A DNA stretch of 64,000 nt, from positions 62,001-126,000 of the forward strand of contig JAWSVE010000008.1 in the NCBI GenBank assembly GCA_033852115.1. The letters run 5' to 3'. Under the pieces are notes generated by a model, which saw only the letters and a list, made by a program, of their open reading frames with translations, had not been told where the DNA came from and searched no databases. Positions within the stretch are counted from its first letter, which is position 1. The number at the start of each line of letters is the position of its first letter. Of this stretch, positions 17,931 through 26,092 are shown piece by piece. Source of the stretch: JAWSVE01 sp033852115 (GTDB lineage Bacteria > Pseudomonadota > Gammaproteobacteria > Pseudomonadales > Cellvibrionaceae). Both the position numbers and the translations under genes were made by a program.

Positions 17931-18539
17931 TTATGGCGAGTTAGTCGGTGCCGAGCTAAAACTATCCAAGTCAGGGATTTTCAGCATTTCTCGTTCGTAG
18001 GCGATATAGTTTTTTATCAGCCATTTGTCGTCTTGCTTTTGCCACTCCAATTGATAAGTCGATGAAAATTTAAATTGTCGCGGTGTTTCTGCAGAATAAT
18101 TGTAAACCCCTTGTTCAATAATATTATTAGGGGTGGTCATTTCGATGCTTTTAACGGTTAGTGTCAACTTGGCATCGAGTTTTACCGCAAACACTAGTAT
18201 CTCAATAATTTTATCGACCCCTTGCGTGGTTACACCGGCGACGGTGTAACTCCCATCCTTGTGGTAAAGCTCTGAAAGTTTTTTCGCATCACCTGAAGTG
18301 TAACTTTCGTAATAGGCTTGGCGGGCTGATTCGATGTTTGTGATGATGTCTGCCGATTCTTTGTCGCTCAATAAACTTTCAGAATACGTTGTTTGCAACT
18401 CCCGCTGGGTTGATGTGGCTTCTTGGGCGGTAACCGGAACCTCAATTAATGGTGTGGCGACTAGATACGCCAGCATTGCAAAAAATGTTGTAGCCTTGTT
18501 GCCAATGAATGATGGCGTACTATGTCGTTTATTGCTCAC
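17931..18539 (-). CDS. Secreted SnoaL/NTF2-like protein, second of a tandem pair
   Basis: Exported protein with a nuclear-transport-factor-2 fold of the SnoaL/DUF4440 type, a small alpha+beta barrel used as enzyme or ligand-binding scaffold. I prefer the GTG start that overlaps the end of the upstream paralogue by 11 bases; it gives a short basic stretch and a hydrophobic signal segment (FFAMLAYLVATPLIEVPVTA). An ATG 42 bases earlier would lengthen the N-terminus. The domain (about 55-190 of the mature part) contains ESYTSGDAKKLSELYHKDGSYTV, aligned with the paralogue. No catalytic residues can be named. The pair is probably one operon. Function unknown. Confidence 0.7.
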   Translation of the reverse strand: MSNKRHSTPSFIGNKATTFFAMLAYLVATPLIEVPVTAQEATSTQRELQTTYSESLLSDKESADIITNIESARQAYYESYTSGDAKKLSELYHKDGSYTVAGVTTQGVDKIIEILVFAVKLDAKLTLTVKSIEMTTPNNIIEQGVYNYSAETPRQFKFSSTYQLEWQKQDDKWLIKNYIAYEREMLKIPDLDSFSSAPTNSP

Positions 18540-19095
18540 TTGAGTCGCTGGTGTCTTCGCTTGGTAGCCATGTTGGTTCATCTGCGTGGTATCTGTAAAT
18601 TAGCCAGCGGCCATCTTCTTTGATCCATTTAATTCTATAAGTCGATGAAAGCTCCATGGTGTAAGCAGAGGAGACCTTGTAGTCGTACTCTCCGTGTTCA
18701 ACGATTAGTCCGTCTGCATCGACATCAAGAGATTCAACGCGCAGGTGAATTCGAGCGTCGAGCTTTAAAATATAGCTGAGCGTTTCTTTGATCTTTTCTT
18801 TGCCCCGGCTAGTGACGCTTGAAACAGTATGGTGCGCTTGTGGGTGGTAAAAACTGATAAGGCGTTCTAGGTCGGCATCTCGGTAGGCTTCAGATATCCC
18901 TAGTCGGGTGACTTTTAAGGATTCGTTGATTTGAATGAATTGATCTTCATCGGCAATTGAAAGCGATATGCGTCGGTTGGTATTGCCTTGCTCCGCAACG
19001 GAGGTTGTGTTGTTAGCGTCGGCGACAAAAGAAAGGGCTGGTATCAATGTGAATAGAGCAAAATATCTACCAAAGCGCGTACTGGTGTCGAGCAT
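18529..19095 (-). CDS. Secreted SnoaL/NTF2-like protein, first of a tandem pair
   Basis: Signal peptide (about residues 1-27) followed by an NTF2-fold domain of the SnoaL/DUF4440 type. The segment AYRDADLERLISFYHPQAHHTVSSVTSRGKEKI matches the corresponding part of the downstream gene, as does the KLDARIHLRVESLDVD stretch, so the two arose by tandem duplication. A good AGGAGA ribosome binding site precedes the ATG. The divergent GntR-regulated operon starts 200 bases to the right. The role is not known; a ligand-binding or hydrolase function is possible. Confidence 0.75.
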   Translation of the reverse strand: MLDTSTRFGRYFALFTLIPALSFVADANNTTSVAEQGNTNRRISLSIADEDQFIQINESLKVTRLGISEAYRDADLERLISFYHPQAHHTVSSVTSRGKEKIKETLSYILKLDARIHLRVESLDVDADGLIVEHGEYDYKVSSAYTMELSSTYRIKWIKEDGRWLIYRYHADEPTWLPSEDTSDSSEQ

Positions 19096-19206
19096 TGCTT
19101 TCTCCTAGGTCTTTTCTAAATCCTAGCACCGTTAATTTTTCCTGCCTGAAAACCTAGATCTGTCACGAATGATTATTAACCTTTCTTTACGTGAATGGGT
19201 GGGGTT

Positions 19207-19235
19207 TTGTGGTTATGGTGTTATAGTGATATATA
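19207..19235 (+). promoter_or_regulatory. Promoter of the GntR-ABC operon
   Basis: TTGTGG, a 17-base spacer and TATATA form a plausible -35/-10 pair. The GntR operator palindrome covers the spacer and the -10 box, consistent with repression by occlusion. Confidence 0.45.
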
Positions 19236-19241
19236 ACACCA
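19216..19241. promoter_or_regulatory. Perfect 26-base operator palindrome
   Basis: TGGTGTTATA and TATAACACCA are perfect 10-base inverted repeats separated by GTGATA. The site is 55 bases upstream of the GntR gene. YtrA-type GntR regulators bind long palindromes of this kind (GT-rich arms with a central spacer) in front of their own ABC operons, so autorepression is the likely role. Confidence 0.7.
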
Positions 19242-19295
19242 GATAACAGGGGCTAGATTCGGTCTCTGCTTTTTCAATGATCTAAATGGTAACTC

Positions 19296-19673
19296 ATGAC
19301 ACAGCTCGACGACTGGGATGACTCAAAGCCGATTTATCGGCAGCTACGTGACAAAGTCATCTCCCTCATTATTGATGGAAGCTTCGCGGAAGGTGAGGCG
19401 GTTCCGTCTGTTCGGCAGGTGTCTAGCGACTATCGAATTAACCACTTAACAGTCAGCAAAGCCTACCAAGAGCTAGTTGAAGACGGCCTATTAGAAGCCC
19501 GAAGAGGTTTAGGTATGTTTGTAAAGACAGGGGCGAAACGGCAATTGCTTGAAGCTCAACGTAAGCAATTTATTGAAAAAGAAATTCCCGAATTGTTAGC
19601 ACGGCTTGCGCAACTGGGTCTCAGCAAAGCCGAGTTGGTAAGTTTGTTAAAGGATGAGGAAAGCAACAAGTGA
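19296..19673 (+). CDS. GntR-family repressor, YtrA subfamily
   Basis: Short DNA-binding regulator of 125 residues. The winged helix-turn-helix occupies about residues 12-80, with PIYRQLRDKVISLIIDGSF, SVRQVSSDYRINHLTVSKAYQEL and the wing GLLEARRGLGMFV all typical of GntR. The C-terminal part is only about 45 residues, too small for a FadR or HutC effector domain, which marks the YtrA type that usually controls adjacent ABC genes. Its stop overlaps the ATPase start by four bases. A perfect palindrome in its own promoter is the expected target. Confidence 0.92.
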   Translation: MTQLDDWDDSKPIYRQLRDKVISLIIDGSFAEGEAVPSVRQVSSDYRINHLTVSKAYQELVEDGLLEARRGLGMFVKTGAKRQLLEAQRKQFIEKEIPELLARLAQLGLSKAELVSLLKDEESNK

Positions 19674-20530
19674 CTGATGCGCTGATAAAAGTACGTGGGC
19701 TAAGCAAGCGCTACGGCAAGAAAACCGTACTCAATAACCTTAATCTTGATATTTCGGCAGGGCGAATCGTTGGCTTGGTTGGCCACAATGGTGCGGGCAA
19801 AACGACGGCCTTGAAATGTTTACTGGGCCTAGCAACGTACGAAGGTGATATCAGTGTCGTTGGAATGTCGCCGCGAAAAGCTCGTTCAACATTAATGAAT
19901 GAGGTGTGCTTTATTGCGGATACAGCAATCCTGCCCAAATGGATTACCGCGGCGAAAGCAATAAAGTTACTTGAGCAGATGCATCCACGCTTTATACCTT
20001 CTGTTGCATTAGACCTGCTGGGTAAAACAGATATTGACCCAGGCGAGCCTGTCTCAAAATTGTCGAAGGGTATGGTGACGCAACTACATCTAGCGCTTGT
20101 TATGGCTATTGATGTCCCATTGCTGGTATTAGATGAGCCGACGCTGGGTCTGGATATCGTCTATCGTCATCAATTCTATAAATCATTAATGGATGATTAT
20201 TTCGATCAGCAGAAAACCATCATTCTAGCGACCCACCAGATTGAAGAAGTTACAAATTTACTAACGGATGTTGTGTTTTTAAAGCACGGTGAAATAGTGC
20301 TTCACCAAACGATAGATGAGATTGCTGAACGTTACTGCGAAGTATTAGTACCATCACTCAAACAAGAACAAGCTCGTGCATTTAGCCCTATATATGAACA
20401 GCCAGGCATGGGGCGTACAGCAATGCTATTTGAGAACGCTGATCGTGATTCTCTGCGGGAGTTTGGCGATCTCTGCGAGGCAAAAATTGACACCATTTTT
20501 CTGGCAAAGATGCAGTCTCAGTTAACCTAA
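19670..20530 (+). CDS. ABC transporter ATP-binding protein
   Basis: Cytoplasmic ATPase of an ABC-2 type exporter. Walker A is GHNGAGKTT (about residues 38-46), the signature is LSKGM (about 128-132), Walker B is LLVLDEPTLGLD, and the switch histidine lies in LATHQ. After about residue 215 there is a short family-specific C-terminal region. The GTG start overlaps the regulator stop (GTGA). The permease follows with no gap. YtrA-linked transporters commonly respond to cell-envelope stress or antimicrobial peptides, so such a role is possible here. Confidence 0.93.
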   Translation: MTDALIKVRGLSKRYGKKTVLNNLNLDISAGRIVGLVGHNGAGKTTALKCLLGLATYEGDISVVGMSPRKARSTLMNEVCFIADTAILPKWITAAKAIKLLEQMHPRFIPSVALDLLGKTDIDPGEPVSKLSKGMVTQLHLALVMAIDVPLLVLDEPTLGLDIVYRHQFYKSLMDDYFDQQKTIILATHQIEEVTNLLTDVVFLKHGEIVLHQTIDEIAERYCEVLVPSLKQEQARAFSPIYEQPGMGRTAMLFENADRDSLREFGDLCEAKIDTIFLAKMQSQLT

Positions 20531-21520
20531 ATGGCAATAAAGATGATTAGAAATTTTACAGGCTATCAAGGGCTAATGTTGCGTGAATATTGGGAGAATA
20601 AGGGTATCACCCTTTGGTTGCCGTTAGTGCTGGCGGCGCTACTGGTGGCACAGAACGTCTTGGGGTTGGGTGTTCTTTTTATCAATGGTGGGATCGACCA
20701 TGTCGTCGAGGTGATCGATCATTCAAAACAGTTGAGTCAAATGGATGGCGCTGAGCGCTCCGGTGAAATTACATTTCATGACCGCGGATGGAAGCTAAAC
20801 AACAAAGAAGACAGTAGCTATTTTCTGCGTTTGAGTGATGCGCAGTTTGCTATGAGTAGTGGGCTTCATGTTATCAGTGTTGTTTTTATGGTGGTGGCCG
20901 CGTTGATAAGTGGGTTTTATCTTTTGCAATGTTTGTATTCAGATCGTAATGATCGCAGCGTGCTATTTTGGAAAAGCTTGCCTGTGGATGAAGTGGCAAA
21001 CGTGCTGAGCAAATTACTGTACGGTATTTTGGTCATCCCGTTGGTGGTTTTCATATTTGCCGTGATAGCTGAGGTGTCTGGGTCTCTGACCCTTGCGTTG
21101 ATCTACTCTGCTAGTGAGAACTATAGTTTTTGGGGAATGCTGGGTGAAATAAACCCTATTTCCATGGTGCTTAGACAGCTGCTGAGCATACTGATGTTTG
21201 CATTTAATGGTCTTCCGATTGCCGCGTGGTTGTTATTTTGTTCTGCTTTTTCTCGGCGTTTACCGATCGTTATGGCGCTAATTGTTCCGTTTGTTATTAG
21301 CGTGCTTGAGCACTTTTTATTGGGTGATAAATATATCGGCGCTTTTCTTGAGTATGTGTTTGATACCGGCCACCCTGTGCTTGAAGGTGTGTGGCGAGGG
21401 GAGTCTTTTAGTACGCTGCTCGCGTACTACGATGGTGTTCAAGTTGTCACGAGTATCTGCTTTTCAATGGTGCTACTAGCGGGCGCGGTTTGGTGTAGAA
21501 ATAATCGGTTTGAAATTTAG
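20531..21520 (+). CDS. ABC-2 type transporter membrane subunit
   Basis: Polytopic membrane protein of 329 residues with about six or seven hydrophobic segments, at about 27-52, 117-140, 166-192, 212-235, 247-265 and 300-320. A large extracytoplasmic loop lies between the first two. It begins immediately after the ATPase stop and is the obvious membrane partner. No sequence motif identifies the substrate. The following small gene overlaps its end or starts about ten bases later, depending on the start chosen. Confidence 0.85.
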   Translation: MAIKMIRNFTGYQGLMLREYWENKGITLWLPLVLAALLVAQNVLGLGVLFINGGIDHVVEVIDHSKQLSQMDGAERSGEITFHDRGWKLNNKEDSSYFLRLSDAQFAMSSGLHVISVVFMVVAALISGFYLLQCLYSDRNDRSVLFWKSLPVDEVANVLSKLLYGILVIPLVVFIFAVIAEVSGSLTLALIYSASENYSFWGMLGEINPISMVLRQLLSILMFAFNGLPIAAWLLFCSAFSRRLPIVMALIVPFVISVLEHFLLGDKYIGAFLEYVFDTGHPVLEGVWRGESFSTLLAYYDGVQVVTSICFSMVLLAGAVWCRNNRFEI

Positions 21521-21530
21521 AGAGGTTAAT

Positions 21531-21893
21531 ATGGATATTCAATTTACGAAACGTAAATTTCTTGAAAAGGGGTTGAGTGAACCCGCAGGCCCTTTCCGAA
21601 CAGAGCTTGGTTATTTCTTATTTGTCGAGGCAGCCTGTTTTTATGGGGTTTTACCCCCTTTTACCATGCTCAACTCCATGTTGCGTGAGGGTAAAATTAT
21701 CAGCACCAAAAATTATTTACTGGAGTGGCAGCCCTTTCGGATGACGCGTATTGACTATGAAGAACTCAAGTGGGCGATACAAGACAATCCCACATGGGGC
21801 GGGGAGGTTGATGATGGTTATCGTGGGAGCCGCAAGTATTGGTCTCGTTGGGCAATGCTGCGTACGCTTGATAAACAGTTCGTTTCTGCCTAA
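21531..21893 (+). CDS. Small protein of unknown function in the GntR-ABC operon
   Basis: A 120-residue protein without transmembrane helices or signal peptide that I do not recognise. I chose the ATG preceded by AGAGAGG; an upstream frame-start would overlap the permease. It is rich in aromatic residues (for example WQPFRMTRIDYEELKWAI and GSRKYWSRWAML). As the last gene before a strong terminator it is clearly part of the transporter operon, perhaps as an accessory or adaptor protein. Function unknown. Confidence 0.7.
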   Translation: MDIQFTKRKFLEKGLSEPAGPFRTELGYFLFVEAACFYGVLPPFTMLNSMLREGKIISTKNYLLEWQPFRMTRIDYEELKWAIQDNPTWGGEVDDGYRGSRKYWSRWAMLRTLDKQFVSA

Positions 21894-21910
21894 GAGCGTT
21901 CTTTATTCTT

Positions 21911-21954
21911 CCCATCGCGATGAGAGCTTCCCCCTCATCGTTGGTGGGTTTTTT
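21911..21954 (+). terminator. Rho-independent terminator of the GntR-ABC operon
   Basis: CGATGAG pairs with CTCATCG, extended by CCCA with TGGG across a small internal loop, followed by six T. It lies shortly after the small last gene. Confidence 0.8.
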
Positions 21955-22041
21955 GCGTTTTAGTATTTAGTGATTCATTGCTCTTCACGATATTTTTCTC
22001 CATGTTATAGTTAGTGCTTTAACTTCTTGTGCTTTAACGAC

Positions 22042-22620
22042 ATGACTGATGATGAAGATTTGTTCGCTCAGGCGATGGGCGATGTCAAACCATTACAAAC
22101 CGCTAAGCGAGTATTGTTGGACAAGCGTGATAATAAGGACGCTGCATCTGGTCATCGTAGGCGCGCTGCGCAAACGCAGGTGTCTGTAGCCTCTGACTCG
22201 CTGTCAGGCGATTTCGTCGCACCGGTTGGTCCTCACGATATACTCGAGTTTAAGCGGCCTGGTATTCAGCACGGCGTTTATAGGAATCTTCGATTAGGAA
22301 AGTACGCAATAGATGCACGACTAGACCTGCATCGTATGAAAGTCGATGATGCTCGCGTTGCTGTGTCGGAGTTCATAAAAGATTGTGTTGCACACGATAT
22401 TCGCTGTGCATTGATAACCCATGGTAAGGGTGAAAACCGTCAGCCTCAGCCCGCATTGCTCAAAAGTTGCGTTGCGCACTGGTTGCCACAGTTAGAGGCA
22501 GTCATGGCATTTCATAGTGCTCAAAAGCAACATGGTGGTGTGGGTGCCACTTATGTGTTGTTAAAGAAAAGCGAAAAAAAACGTCAGGAAAACTTCGAGC
22601 GCCATCAAAAGCGCCGTTAA
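22042..22620 (+). CDS. Smr-domain protein (SmrA/YdaL-like)
   Basis: Predicted nuclease of the Smr family. The C-terminal Smr domain (about residues 95-185) has DLHRMKVDDARVAVSEFI, where the usual DLHG becomes DLHR, then the HGKG motif, and the LKSCVAHWLPQ and AFHSAQKQHGGVGATYVLLKK segments characteristic of the SmrA/YdaL type. The N-terminal part is charged. The tail is lysine- and arginine-rich, fitting nucleic-acid binding. The ATG chosen is the first with the acidic MTDDEDLFAQAM opening that is common in the family. Some Smr proteins cleave mRNA at collided ribosomes; whether this one does is open. Confidence 0.9.
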   Translation: MTDDEDLFAQAMGDVKPLQTAKRVLLDKRDNKDAASGHRRRAAQTQVSVASDSLSGDFVAPVGPHDILEFKRPGIQHGVYRNLRLGKYAIDARLDLHRMKVDDARVAVSEFIKDCVAHDIRCALITHGKGENRQPQPALLKSCVAHWLPQLEAVMAFHSAQKQHGGVGATYVLLKKSEKKRQENFERHQKRR

Positions 22621-22640
22621 ACGACCAGCTTTTGTAGCGT

Positions 22641-24242
22641 TTAGTCGTCGGTTTTCAGTTTATCGATGGCCTCATTGAGTGCGGCGACGTCGCGACAGAT
22701 ATTTTCTGAAACAGATTGGACGTCAGCAGCGACTTGCGTATTTTCTGATGTGGCTGAGGAAATTCTGTTGATACTGGTATCGATTTCATTACTGGCTTCA
22801 GCTTGTTGTTGTGTTGCGGTTGCGATGAGCGAACTCATTTGGTGGAATTGTTTTATCGCGGCAACCACGTGTGTCAGAGCTTCTTTCGCTTCACTGATTT
22901 GTTCTGAACTGGTTTGCGCACTTTGAGTGCTTGTTTCCATCACTTCTACTGCTTTTCGTGCTTGTGTTTGTAAGCGCTGAATAATTGTTTCGATTTCTTC
23001 GGTCGACTCTTGGGTGCGTTGCGCCAGTGTGCGCACTTCGTCCGCCACGACTGCAAAGCCTCGTCCTTGTTCTCCCGCCCGTGCGGCTTCAATAGCCGCG
23101 TTCAACGCCAGTAGATTGGTTTGTTCTGCGATATTGGTGATGACAGTGAGCACGTTGCCAATTTCTTGGCTTTCTTTATCAAGCTCCTGCATTACACCGA
23201 CAGCATCATTCAAGTTGTTGCTCATGTTGTTGATGCCGTTAAATGTACTTTCCACTATCGACTGGCTGGCAGTGGCTTCACTCGCAACATCGTTGGCGTC
23301 GCGCTCGGAGTCGTTCGCGTGATCGCTGACTTCTCGAATGGTCGCTGACATTTCGTTCATCGCCGTTGCTACTTGCTCGATCTCCTTACTTTGCTTGGCT
23401 GTATTGGACGCCGCCGTTCGCGATGCACTAATCAATGAATCGGTTTGTTGCGAGATGCTATGTGACAATGACTTGGCGGAGCCTGAGAGGGCGCCGACTT
23501 GCTGGATCATGCGATTGTAGGCGGAGAACATATCCGACACTTCGTTATCGCTAGCAGGTTCGTGAATGGGTCGAGAAAAGTTGCCGCTGGCGACTTCATT
23601 TAGGTGGTTGCGCAATCGATTGATTTGCGTCATTAACCAGTTCATACCAAGAAAATGGCTAATCAAAGAGGTTAACAAAATTGCGATAGAAAATAGTAGG
23701 GCGACGGTTTGAAAGCGTTGTGTTTTCGCATTGGCTGCGCTAGCCATGAGGCCAACTGCCTCGTTCATTGTCCTTAAGACAACTAGGCTTTGCTCGTTCA
23801 GGGCTTTAAGTTCGGAGGTGCTCCCAGAACTAATGTACTGCTTGATCCGATCTTTATAGTTACTCCAGGCGCGTTGGACTTGCGTTAGTTTTGTTTCTAC
23901 CGCTTCATTCGGTGGTGCGAGTATACCTTTGGCAGGATTGCCAGCTAGCAAGTCTCTGTGCGACGTTTCGAATAGCTCGATAGTTGCATCGATAGTCGCC
24001 TGGGATTCTGCACCCTGCTGGACTAGAAAGGCTTCTTTTGCCACCCGCTGGCTCAGCATTCTCTGCCGGCCAGCCAGGTTTACCGTGTCGGCGCTGGCTG
24101 ATAGGGTGAGATAGAGAGTAAGAGTAGAGCCAATGGCAAGGGCTATGATGGCTAGTGAGGCGATTGCAAACTGGCTCTTGATGCTGCGGCAGCCCAGCAT
24201 TCGCAAAAAACTATCCATGATAAGGCTCAATTGGTAACGCAT
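22641..24242 (-). CDS. Methyl-accepting chemotaxis protein with PilJ/NarX-type sensor
   Basis: Membrane chemoreceptor that controls CheA or a pilus-motility kinase. A first transmembrane helix (about residues 25-48) is followed by a periplasmic helical domain beginning VNLAGRQRMLSQRVAKEA. That is the signature of the type IV pilus/nitrate-sensor domain found in PilJ and NarX. A second helix (about 175-195), a HAMP domain and a long cytoplasmic coiled coil follow, with the highly conserved hairpin tip EAARAGEQGRGFAVVADEVR. I chose the ATG preceded by GAGG; the open frame extends 53 codons further without support. It is monocistronic. Confidence 0.92.
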   Translation of the reverse strand: MRYQLSLIMDSFLRMLGCRSIKSQFAIASLAIIALAIGSTLTLYLTLSASADTVNLAGRQRMLSQRVAKEAFLVQQGAESQATIDATIELFETSHRDLLAGNPAKGILAPPNEAVETKLTQVQRAWSNYKDRIKQYISSGSTSELKALNEQSLVVLRTMNEAVGLMASAANAKTQRFQTVALLFSIAILLTSLISHFLGMNWLMTQINRLRNHLNEVASGNFSRPIHEPASDNEVSDMFSAYNRMIQQVGALSGSAKSLSHSISQQTDSLISASRTAASNTAKQSKEIEQVATAMNEMSATIREVSDHANDSERDANDVASEATASQSIVESTFNGINNMSNNLNDAVGVMQELDKESQEIGNVLTVITNIAEQTNLLALNAAIEAARAGEQGRGFAVVADEVRTLAQRTQESTEEIETIIQRLQTQARKAVEVMETSTQSAQTSSEQISEAKEALTHVVAAIKQFHQMSSLIATATQQQAEASNEIDTSINRISSATSENTQVAADVQSVSENICRDVAALNEAIDKLKTDD

Positions 24243-24580
24243 GAAAAACCTCAGGGAGTTAAAACTCAGTTGCAGCAAAGAATAATGGTTCTCCCTCTTT
24301 AATGGGGAAGAGCAAGCCAACGTCTGTGGCACTTTTGATGGTGATTGTTTCTCGTAGATAGAGCATAAGTTGTGATGCTCAAAGTACCTATCAGGCCTCA
24401 CAATGTGGCTCTTGTTTCAACAGTATAGACAAGAATCGAAAGGTCGCCGTGCGCGTGTGGGTGGCTAACTTTCGTGCAAAAATGTTCAATTCTGTCTTTT
24501 TAAGGGCCTGGGTTGCTTAGGGGTGGTAGTTTGGCGCAGGATCACTTATAAATCGCACTCTATTTGTGGGGAAGGTATTC
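24243..24580. other. Intergenic region between divergent genes
   Basis: About 338 bases between the chemoreceptor and the DUF3014 gene. I see no gene and no clear operator. Both promoters should lie here. Confidence 0.5.
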
Positions 24581-25471
24581 ATGTCAGAACAGCAGAGTCG
24601 TCGAGTCAATTCGCTAACCGTTGTGCTAGTTGGGGTTGTTGTGGTTTTAGTGTTCGCGGTTGGCTGGTTAGTGTTAGCTCCGCAGGAAGAGCTAACACCG
24701 CGGCCTGCAATGATAGAAGTTGCACCTATCCAACCAATAGCAAGAGATGCATCGCCTAAACCGGCGCCATTGTCGACTCCCGTTACAACCCAGGAAGAGA
24801 CGGCTGAAGAAGAGGTTGTTCCGGCGCCGATGGACCCTCCTGGTCCCCCGTTACCTGCCTTACCCAGCTTAAATGAAAGCGATACGGCTGTGATGGACAT
24901 AGCATCGGATCTAGATCCTCTACAAAAACTCAGTGCTTTACTGATTCCAGATCGCGTTCTCTTAAAGTTCGTGCGCGCAGTTATTGCGCTTGATGAAGGG
25001 AATGTAGTGAAGGATTACCGACCGCTTGAATCGCCTGCGCCGCCAATGAAAGTGATCGCGATCGACGAACCGTTAAATATTGAAATTGGCCAACGCTACC
25101 GCATTGATCCGGCGAATTATGGCCGTTATAACGCTTATGTCGATGCGCTGGTTGCTGTGGATAAAGAGCGTGTAGCGGCACTTTACCATCATTATTACCC
25201 GTTATTGGATGAAGCTTACCAGCAGTATGGCGTTGATCGCGGTGGTTTCCTGAATGTGACGCTGCGAGCCATTGATGCGGTTAACGCTGTAAAAATAAAT
25301 GACTTCAATGCGGTACTCATTCAACCCAAAGTGTTTTATGAATTTCAAGACCCGCAACTACAGGCGAAACCTGGGCCGTATAAATTGTTGTTTAGGCTAG
25401 GGCCAGATCATTCAGCGAAAGTTCAAGCTGCATTGCGTGAGCTTCGCGCCGCTTTAGTCAAACCCAGATAA
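24581..25471 (+). CDS. DUF3014-family membrane-anchored protein
   Basis: A 296-residue protein with one N-terminal transmembrane helix (about residues 15-38), a proline-rich linker (about 45-105) and a soluble C-terminal domain (about 110-290), probably periplasmic. The domain resembles the DUF3014 family: LSALLIPDRVLLKFVRAVIALDEG, YRIDPANYGRYNAYVDALVAVD and YPLLDEAYQQYG are the conserved-looking parts. The ATG follows GGGAAGG. The NADAR gene lies 28 bases downstream and may be co-transcribed. No function is established. Confidence 0.8.
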   Translation: MSEQQSRRVNSLTVVLVGVVVVLVFAVGWLVLAPQEELTPRPAMIEVAPIQPIARDASPKPAPLSTPVTTQEETAEEEVVPAPMDPPGPPLPALPSLNESDTAVMDIASDLDPLQKLSALLIPDRVLLKFVRAVIALDEGNVVKDYRPLESPAPPMKVIAIDEPLNIEIGQRYRIDPANYGRYNAYVDALVAVDKERVAALYHHYYPLLDEAYQQYGVDRGGFLNVTLRAIDAVNAVKINDFNAVLIQPKVFYEFQDPQLQAKPGPYKLLFRLGPDHSAKVQAALRELRAALVKPR

Positions 25472-25499
25472 CTTCCAATGAGAGCTAAGTTGTAAATTT

Positions 25500-26009
25500 A
25501 TGCCAATTTTTCAGCCAGAACCCGATGTCGAAACGTTTCGGTTGTCGCGCGACGACGCAAGCGAATCGTTATCCTGTGTTTCACCTTTTAGTTTTGAATT
25601 GGATGGCCACCGCTGGCCAACGGTTGAACATTACTATCAAGCGATGAAGTTCGATAGCGCAGGCTTGCAATCAAAAATTGCGTCTGCTGCTACCGCGCAG
25701 GCAGCTAGAAAAATTGGCCGTGGATTTTTTCGGCGGCCACGTAAAGATTGGTCGAAAGTACGCGAAGTTGTCATGACTCGCGCTGTTTACATACGAGCAC
25801 GGACGCATGAGGACATTGCTGAACGATTGTTGGCAACCGACGATCAGCCCATCGTGGAAACGAGTGTGTACGATTATCACTGGGGTTGTGGTCGCGATGG
25901 TCGAGGACACAATCACTACGGTAAAGTGTTGATGAATGTTCGTGATAAGCTGCGTGAAGAGCGCGCCAAACAAAATGATCAGTCTGACTCTACGCATAGT
26001 GGAGGCTAG
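25500..26009 (+). CDS. NADAR-family protein (YbiA-like)
   Basis: Small cytoplasmic enzyme of the NADAR/DUF1768 fold; members hydrolyse N-glycosidic bonds, for example in riboflavin intermediates or ADP-ribosylated bases. The family markers FSFELDGHRWPTVEHYYQAMKF (about residues 28-49), ARKIGR, WSKVREVVM and YDYHWGCGRDGRGHNHYGKVLM (about 121-142) are present. The 169 residues match YbiA. No phage or defence genes are adjacent, so metabolite repair is the simplest reading here. Confidence 0.9.
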   Translation: MPIFQPEPDVETFRLSRDDASESLSCVSPFSFELDGHRWPTVEHYYQAMKFDSAGLQSKIASAATAQAARKIGRGFFRRPRKDWSKVREVVMTRAVYIRARTHEDIAERLLATDDQPIVETSVYDYHWGCGRDGRGHNHYGKVLMNVRDKLREERAKQNDQSDSTHSGG

Positions 26010-26092
26010 TTGTATCGTGGCCGTGTGTTATGAAGCGTCACGCTTGCGTCAATATCTGATTCAAACCTTAATGTCTTGATTCTGCTAACAGT

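Noticed and set aside
25500..26009. NADAR protein as an anti-phage system
   Set aside because: No accompanying toxin, nuclease or phage gene; it sits among housekeeping genes.
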